From Bacteroidales bacterium (GTDB lineage: Bacteria > Bacteroidota > Bacteroidia > Bacteroidales > JAQUTK01), in the NCBI GenBank assembly GCA_028709785.1, contig JAQUTK010000029.1:1-48382 (forward strand): a stretch of DNA of 48,382 nt, given 5' to 3'. Position numbers and translations under genes: made by a program. Position 1 is the stretch's first letter. Every line of letters begins with the position of its first letter. Under the pieces are notes generated by a model, which saw only the letters and a list, made by a program, of their open reading frames with translations, did not search any database and was not told the DNA's origin. Positions 43,152 to 48,382 of this stretch are shown here, piece by piece.

Positions 43152-46100
43152 ATGTCAAACAGAGAAAAATTAAGAAAAGTCCTTGTACTTGGGTCAGGGG
43201 CACTAAAGATCGGCCAAGCCGGCGAATTCGACTATTCAGGTTCGCAGGCGTTAAAAGCGCTGAAAGAGGAGAGCATCAACACTGTTCTTATTAATCCAAA
43301 CATCGCAACGATCCAAACATCTGAAGGTATAGCAGACACTGTCTATTTTCTTCCAATCAACACCTATTTTGTTGAAAAGGTTATTGAAAAAGAAAAACCG
43401 GATGGTATCTTGCTTGCTTTCGGAGGGCAAACCGCGCTGAACTGCGGTACCGAACTTTACACAAGCGGCATTCTGGCCAAATACAATGTGAAGGTATTAG
43501 GTACTTCTGTAGAGGCAATCATGAATACGGAAGACAGAGACCTGTTTGTCAGAAAGCTTAACGAAGTAGATGTCAAAACGCCACGCAGTCAGGCGGTGGA
43601 AAGCATGCATGACGCTATTGAGGCTGCAAACAGAATTGGTTACCCTATTATGATCCGCTCGGCGTATGCATTGGGAGGACAAGGCAGTGGTATCTGCAAC
43701 AATGAAAAAGAGCTGAAAGAGCTGGCTGAAAGTGCTTTTTCTTACTCAACCCAGATTCTTGTTGAAGAATCTCTCAAAGGATGGAAAGAGATAGAATTTG
43801 AAATTATCCGCGACAAAAACGACCACTGTTTCACTGTCGCAAACATGGAGAATGTGGATCCTCTTGGTATCCATACCGGCGAAAGTATCGTTGTAGCGCC
43901 AACATGCTCTCTGTTGGATGAAGAGATTAAACTTTTGCAAGATCTATCAAAGAAAACGGTTCGTCACCTCAACATTATCGGTGAATGTAATATTCAGTTT
44001 GCTTTCGACTCCGAAACAGATGACTATCGCGTCATTGAAATCAACGCCCGTCTCTCCCGTTCTTCGGCATTAGCATCCAAAGCAACCGGTTATCCATTGG
44101 CTTTTGTTGCAGCAAAACTCGCTCTGGGATATACTCTGGATCAGATCGGAGAAATGGGAACGACCAACTCGGCATATACAGCGCCAAGTTTGGATTACAT
44201 CATCTGTAAGATTCCCCGCTGGGATCTTTCAAAGTTTGCAGGTGTCTCCCGCGAAATCGGTTCAAGTATGAAATCTGTTGGTGAAATCATGTCCATTGGT
44301 AAATCTTTTGAAGAGATATTCCAGAAAGGTCTGCGTATGATTGGACAGGGTATGCATGGGTTTGTATGCAATAACAACACCCATTTCAACGATCTTGACA
44401 AAGAACTTTCACAGCCAACCGATCTTCGCATCTTTGCGATAGCGACAGCATTGGAAGCAGGATATACCATTGACCGTATCTACGAATTAACCAAGATAGA
44501 CCGATGGTTTCTCGGGAAAATGAAAAACATCGTGGACTATGCAAAATACCTGTCAACCTTTCATTCCGTGGACGAACTCACCGAAGAAGCTCTTTTTGAG
44601 GCTAAAAGACTGGGATTTTCAGACTTCCAGATTAGCCGGTTGACAGAGGATGGAAAAGAAGGCATGGAAAAAGGATTGATTAAAGTCCGAAACAGAAGAA
44701 AAAAACTGAATATCCTTCCTTCTGTGAAACGTATCCACACTGTTGCATCTGAAGACCCTGAATTAACCAATTATCTCTATCTCACGTATGACAAATCCGA
44801 ACACGATATCACCTATTACAAGAATACGGATAAGAGTGTCGTAGTATTAGGTTCCGGAGCCTATCGTATCGGAAGTTCGGTGGAGTTTGACTGGTGTTCG
44901 GTCAATGCGACAATGACTGCCCGCAAACTGGGATACAAAACTATCATGATCAATTATAACCCGGAGACTGTATCTACGGACTATGACATGTGTGATCGAC
45001 TTTACTTTGACGAACTCTCCTTTGAACGCGTGCTCGATATTATTGATCTTGAGACTCCCAAAGGAGTAATCATCTCTGTTGGCGGCCAGATACCAAACAA
45101 TCTCGCGATGAAGCTGCATCGTCAGTCCGTTCCAATTCTGGGAACCTCTCCTACCTCCATTGACCGCGCCGAAAACCGCAATAAATTCTCACAGATGCTT
45201 GATCAGTTAGGTATTGATCAACCGGCATGGAGAGAATTGACCACGATGGAAGATATAACCGAATTTGTCAATGGTGTGGGATATCCTGTATTGGTGCGTC
45301 CCTCGTATGTACTTTCAGGAGCTGCAATGAATGTGTGTTATACGGATGATCAGCTAAAAGATTATCTGCAGCAGGCAGTCAACGTATCAAAAGAGTTTCC
45401 GGTTGTTGTTTCCCAGTTTATGGAGAACACAAAAGAAATAGAATTTGATGCTGTTGCCAAGAATGGTGAAGTTGTTGAATACGCAATCAGCGAGCACATC
45501 GAGTTTGCAGGAGTTCACAGCGGAGATGCCACACTGGTATTCCCTCCTCAAAAGATCTATTTTGAAACTGCGCGCCGCATTAAAAAGATCAGCCGTCGCA
45601 TTGCAAAAGAACTGAATATCAGCGGACCATTCAACATCCAGTATTTAGCAAAGAACAATGATATCAAGGTGATCGAATGTAATCTGCGTGCTTCCAGAAG
45701 TTTTCCATTTGTATCCAAAGTGCTCAAACACAACTTTATTGAAACGGCAACAAAGATCATGTTGGACGTTCCTTTTGAGATGCCCGACAAGAGCGCCTTT
45801 GATATCGACTGGATTGGAGTAAAAGCTTCTCAGTTCTCCTTCTCCCGTTTACAAAACACCGACCCTGTATTAGGAGTGGACATGTCGTCAACTGGTGAAG
45901 TCGGTTGCCTCGGCGATGATTTTAGTGAAGCCTTGCTCAACTCCATGCTGGCTGTCGGATATAAGATTCCGAAGAAAAGCATCATGGTCTCTTCCGGTGC
46001 CAGCAAATCCAAAGTGGATCTGCTTGAAGCCTGCAAGTTACTCGACAGCAAAGGATATACGATCTATGCCACCACAGGAACACAAAAGTTTCTTGCGGAA

Positions 46101-46376
46101 AATGGCGTGAAAGCTACCGCCGTAGCATGGCCTGATGAACAATCGGGTATAAACATCATGGATCTGATTGCCGGACATGAGATTGATCTTCTAGTTAATA
46201 TCCCGAAAGATAATACCAAGCGAGAGCTGACAAACGGATATAAGATCCGTCGTGCCGCAATAGATCACAACATTCCGTTGATCACCAATTCCAGACTTGC
46301 CAGCGCCTTTATCAATGCCTTCTGTGAAATTAAACTGGAAGACCTTCAGATAAAGAGTTGGGGAGAATATAAGTAA
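43152..46376 (+). CDS. carB: Carbamoyl-phosphate synthase large chain
   Basis: A 1074-residue large subunit making carbamoyl phosphate from bicarbonate, ammonia and two ATP. Two homologous halves each carry an ATP-grasp domain: the first to about 550 (GSGALKIGQAGEFDYSGSQA, LLAFGGQTALNCG) and the second to about 935 (GSGAYRIGSSVEFDW, IISVGGQIPNNLA). The C-terminal MGS-like allosteric domain follows (GYTIYATTGTQKFLAENGVK). Ammonia should come from CarA, which is not in this window. The product feeds PyrB and arginine synthesis. argS lies 42 bp upstream. Confidence 0.97.
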   Translation: MSNREKLRKVLVLGSGALKIGQAGEFDYSGSQALKALKEESINTVLINPNIATIQTSEGIADTVYFLPINTYFVEKVIEKEKPDGILLAFGGQTALNCGTELYTSGILAKYNVKVLGTSVEAIMNTEDRDLFVRKLNEVDVKTPRSQAVESMHDAIEAANRIGYPIMIRSAYALGGQGSGICNNEKELKELAESAFSYSTQILVEESLKGWKEIEFEIIRDKNDHCFTVANMENVDPLGIHTGESIVVAPTCSLLDEEIKLLQDLSKKTVRHLNIIGECNIQFAFDSETDDYRVIEINARLSRSSALASKATGYPLAFVAAKLALGYTLDQIGEMGTTNSAYTAPSLDYIICKIPRWDLSKFAGVSREIGSSMKSVGEIMSIGKSFEEIFQKGLRMIGQGMHGFVCNNNTHFNDLDKELSQPTDLRIFAIATALEAGYTIDRIYELTKIDRWFLGKMKNIVDYAKYLSTFHSVDELTEEALFEAKRLGFSDFQISRLTEDGKEGMEKGLIKVRNRRKKLNILPSVKRIHTVASEDPELTNYLYLTYDKSEHDITYYKNTDKSVVVLGSGAYRIGSSVEFDWCSVNATMTARKLGYKTIMINYNPETVSTDYDMCDRLYFDELSFERVLDIIDLETPKGVIISVGGQIPNNLAMKLHRQSVPILGTSPTSIDRAENRNKFSQMLDQLGIDQPAWRELTTMEDITEFVNGVGYPVLVRPSYVLSGAAMNVCYTDDQLKDYLQQAVNVSKEFPVVVSQFMENTKEIEFDAVAKNGEVVEYAISEHIEFAGVHSGDATLVFPPQKIYFETARRIKKISRRIAKELNISGPFNIQYLAKNNDIKVIECNLRASRSFPFVSKVLKHNFIETATKIMLDVPFEMPDKSAFDIDWIGVKASQFSFSRLQNTDPVLGVDMSSTGEVGCLGDDFSEALLNSMLAVGYKIPKKSIMVSSGASKSKVDLLEACKLLDSKGYTIYATTGTQKFLAENGVKATAVAWPDEQSGINIMDLIAGHEIDLLVNIPKDNTKRELTNGYKIRRAAIDHNIPLITNSRLASAFINAFCEIKLEDLQIKSWGEYK

Positions 46377-46387
46377 ATAATTAACCG

Positions 46388-46422
46388 GTGGATGCTTTCT
46401 GACAATAACAGAAAGCATTCAC
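46388..46422 (+). terminator. Hairpin after carB
   Basis: A 14-bp stem (46388-46401 with 46409-46422, core ATGCTTTCTG) with one G-U and a 7-nt loop. No strong T-run follows; only 29 bp separate it from the next start codon. Confidence 0.6.
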
Positions 46423-46451
46423 TTATATTCACAAATTAATAAGTAAGCCAA

Positions 46452-47498
46452 ATGAAACGAACCCTCTCCGCTTTCGGTTGGATGTTTCTTGCCGGAATTG
46501 CATTACTTTCCAGTTGTACAACTGATGATGAAGACTTATTTCCGGATAATACGGACAATAGCCAGACGAAGATTACCCTCAAACTAAAGGTTACACAAGC
46601 GAATCAATTAAAAAACATCGCCTTTCTTGGTACCTATTTTAGTGTGAATTGGGGAGACGGAGTAGATCAGAATTTCACAGCTCCCAATCAGGAGAAGTCA
46701 ATTCCTCATACCTATGCAGCATCTGGTGAATACACAGTAATCATTACCGGAAAATACATATCCAGATTGGATATTGCCGGGATTGATGCGACTCAACTTA
46801 CGCTTACAAAAGCACCTTCCCTGAAACAGCTCTACTGCCAGGAAAACGAATTATCATCACTTGACCTTCAGAATGCAGACAGTATAACAACCGTTGTTTG
46901 CAGTTCGAATAATCTAACTTCTATCAATGCCACAGGACTAAAGATGTTGCAATTAATGAATTGTGGAACTAACAAACTGTCAACTCTCTCCTTGAGTGGC
47001 TGTAGTTCACTCTCCGGTTTTCAGGTGGAAAGCAATCCACTGGTTCATTTGAACTTGACAAACTGTAGTTCGCTGTATGCGCTAAGTGTCTATCGCACTC
47101 AAAACGACTCATTACCCAAATTGGAAACCTTAGTGCTAAAAGGCTGTACTTCACTTGTAACCTTAAAATGTGAACGTAATAGTCTAACTTCATTAGATGT
47201 TACTGAATGCGACAGTCTCAACCGGCTAACTTGTTTCAGCAACAAGCTCACCTCCATCAGCCTCAACAACCCAGAACTTCGCTCGTTGGATTGTTACTAT
47301 AATAAGCTCTCAACAAACAAGTTGGCTGCTATTGTCAATGCATTGCCAGAACTGACACCAACCAATAAAGGTAAGATCTGTCTGATCGCAGAAAAATCGC
47401 TTGAAGATACTCCTGATGAAACGAACGAACCTTTGAGTGAAGAGGCAATCAATATACTTGCATCCAAAAACTGGACTCTGACTAATCAGTGGCATTAA
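46452..47498 (+). CDS. Leucine-rich-repeat surface lipoprotein
   Basis: A 348-residue lipoprotein with lipobox LSSC (Cys22) followed by TTDDED, an acidic signal that in Bacteroidetes favours surface display. Residues about 45-100 form a PKD-like domain (VNWGDG, then HTYAASGEYTVIITG). Residues about 110-285 are leucine-rich repeats of about 20-22 residues (LKQLYCQENELSSLDL, LVTLKCERNSLTSLDV, LRSLDCYYNKLS). Such proteins bind other proteins or surfaces; the ligand is unknown. The gene follows carB by 75 bp with a hairpin between and has little room for its own promoter. Confidence 0.8.
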   Translation: MKRTLSAFGWMFLAGIALLSSCTTDDEDLFPDNTDNSQTKITLKLKVTQANQLKNIAFLGTYFSVNWGDGVDQNFTAPNQEKSIPHTYAASGEYTVIITGKYISRLDIAGIDATQLTLTKAPSLKQLYCQENELSSLDLQNADSITTVVCSSNNLTSINATGLKMLQLMNCGTNKLSTLSLSGCSSLSGFQVESNPLVHLNLTNCSSLYALSVYRTQNDSLPKLETLVLKGCTSLVTLKCERNSLTSLDVTECDSLNRLTCFSNKLTSISLNNPELRSLDCYYNKLSTNKLAAIVNALPELTPTNKGKICLIAEKSLEDTPDETNEPLSEEAINILASKNWTLTNQWH

Positions 47499-47510
47499 GA
47501 AACAGATTAT

Positions 47511-48086
47511 TTACAGGTGATCCAGATTCAGTAGATTCTCGATTACCTGTGGATAATAAATATATTCCAGGCCATGCACCCGCTCTGCGACCTCTTCCGG
47601 TGTATCTGACGGATACACCGGACAAGATGTCTGAAAAATCACATCTCCCTTATCATACTGATCATTCAGGTAATGAATGGTAATTCCTGTTTCCTTTTCT
47701 CCGGCAGCCACAACAGCTTCATGCACATGCATGCCATACATAGACTTACCTCCATATTTGGGAAGAAGTGAAGGGTGAATATTAATCATCTTGTTTGGAT
47801 ATGCATTCAATAAGACTTCCGAAATCATATTCATAAAGCCCGCCAAGACCACTAATTCCACGTTGTATTCAGTAAGTTTATTTAAGATAACTGTTCCTTC
47901 AGCAAACTCTTCCCGTGAAAATACAAAAGAAGGAATACCCAACCTGCCTACCCGTTCATGAACTCCGGCTTTCGTATTATTGGAAAGCACAACAGCTACG
48001 CGAATATCTTTGCTATCAGCAAAATAGCGGGATATATTTTCTGCATTTGTTCCGGAACCGGAAGCAAGTATAGCGATATTTTTCAT
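47511..48086 (-). CDS. purN: Phosphoribosylglycinamide formyltransferase
   Basis: A 191-residue GAR transformylase that adds the first formyl group in purine synthesis using 10-formyl-tetrahydrofolate. The catalytic set is present: Asn102 and His104 in INIHPSLLPKYGG and Asp148 in YDKGDVI; the phosphate loop ASGSGTN is at 8-14. It converges with the lipoprotein gene 12 bp away and has a -7 promoter box that lies within a 12-bp inverted repeat. Confidence 0.96.
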   Translation of the reverse strand: MKNIAILASGSGTNAENISRYFADSKDIRVAVVLSNNTKAGVHERVGRLGIPSFVFSREEFAEGTVILNKLTEYNVELVVLAGFMNMISEVLLNAYPNKMINIHPSLLPKYGGKSMYGMHVHEAVVAAGEKETGITIHYLNDQYDKGDVIFQTSCPVYPSDTPEEVAERVHGLEYIYYPQVIENLLNLDHL

Positions 48087-48111
48087 CCTTCGGTTTGTAA
48101 ATTATAAAAAA

Positions 48112-48143
48112 GTAATGCGCAAAAGTAATTATTTGCGCATTAC
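48112..48143. promoter_or_regulatory. 12-bp inverted repeat over the purN promoter
   Basis: GTAATGCGCAAA (48112-48123) and TTTGCGCATTAC (48132-48143) are perfect arms around 8 bp. The purN -7 box falls between and within the arms, as expected for an operator; a terminator or RNA hairpin is the alternative. Confidence 0.6.
48120..48127 (-). promoter_or_regulatory. Promoter -7 box of purN
   Basis: The minus strand reads TACTTTTG, matching TAnnTTTG, 34 bp before the purN ATG. Confidence 0.5.
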
Positions 48144-48206
48144 CAACCTAGTAAACGGGATCATATTGACCTCTTTTTCAAAGAGAGGAAACAACCTAAT
48201 CATTTA

Positions 48207-48382
48207 TTATAGCAGATCTTCCACGTAGGTTGAACTCTCAACAGCAAGAATAAAGCCTCTTACAGGAAAACGATTTTCTTTCTTCGTATTACATACACGA
48301 ATCGACTCAAGAACTTTCTCAGCCTTTTCCTGTGAGGTAAATGAAAAGAAAAAAATAGAGTTAAATTTCCCGTTTCCTCCTC
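48207..48382 (-). CDS. C-terminal end of an unknown gene, possibly PII-like
   Basis: An open minus-strand frame runs in from the window edge and stops with TAA at 48209-48207, giving 57 residues. It opens with a glycine-rich loop (GGNGKFNS), then a strand (IFFFSF), a helix (SQEKAEKVLESIRVCN) and a final strand (RFPVRGFILAVESS). That order is compatible with the C-terminal half of a PII-like or ACT-like ferredoxin fold, but the fragment is too short to assign. Codirectional with purN, 120 bp upstream of it. Confidence 0.6.
   Translation of the reverse strand, partial: GGNGKFNSIFFFSFTSQEKAEKVLESIRVCNTKKENRFPVRGFILAVESSTYVEDLL

Overview
This 48.4 kb window looks like a chromosomal stretch from a member of the Bacteroidales, most likely Bacteroidaceae; I cannot fix the genus. 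The grounds are: promoters of the Bacteroides type (a -7 box TAnnTTTG in front of many genes, best seen with its -33 TTTG at glyA), a fused LpxC-FabZ protein, serine palmitoyltransferase, a BtuB-BtuG vitamin B12 uptake pair, PorT-type outer-membrane barrels, an HU-like DNA-binding protein of the gut Bacteroidetes type, an IS4 remnant, and lipoproteins with acidic residues right after the lipid-bearing Cys. No tRNA, rRNA or CRISPR array was seen.

Layout. 1-3.9 kb: the end of an unknown gene, then btuG and btuB on the minus strand behind a complete cobalamin riboswitch. 3.9-6.2 kb: a class A penicillin-binding protein (minus). 6.4-8.4 kb: pyrB, pyrI and a flavin reductase-like gene (plus). 8.4-13.3 kb: an accessory-looking block with two PorT-like barrels, an unknown secreted protein, a TRL-like lipoprotein, a non-coding stretch with hairpins and a 21-bp-periodic dyad array, an HU/winged-helix protein, an IS4 transposase remnant and another outer-membrane protein flanked by two copies of a 29-bp quasi-palindrome. 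13.4-17.5 kb: glyA, fba (minus), rpmE2 and a NahK-like sugar kinase. 17.5-20.6 kb (minus): a DUF5715 M15-peptidase-like lipoprotein, truA, an EamA transporter and a DUF3256 protein, tightly packed.

20.9-26.5 kb (plus): purC-ubiE-aroE and purM-prfA-pyrF, mixing purine, menaquinone, shikimate, translation and pyrimidine genes. 26.6-34.1 kb (plus): the lipid A genes lpxD, lpxC/fabZ and lpxA, then a pRiA4b ORF-3-like gene, miaA and a large AsmA-like protein with a hendecad tail. 34.2-36.5 kb: a lipid kinase and serine palmitoyltransferase, divergent. 36.8-41.1 kb (minus): a kelch lipoprotein followed by hisG, hisD and hisC, with no hisB. 41.3-46.4 kb (plus): argS and carB. 46.5-48.4 kb: a leucine-rich surface lipoprotein, purN (minus) and the end of a possibly PII-like gene.

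Most of the window is housekeeping metabolism: pyrimidine synthesis (pyrB, pyrI, pyrF, carB), purine synthesis (purC, purM, purN), one-carbon supply (glyA feeding purN) and envelope lipid synthesis (lpx genes, spt, AsmA). The less explained material lies in the 8.4-13.3 kb block (a shared 32-nt leader in front of two envelope genes, and the dyad array in front of the HU/winged-helix gene), in the kelch-his arrangement, and in the hendecad tail of the AsmA protein.
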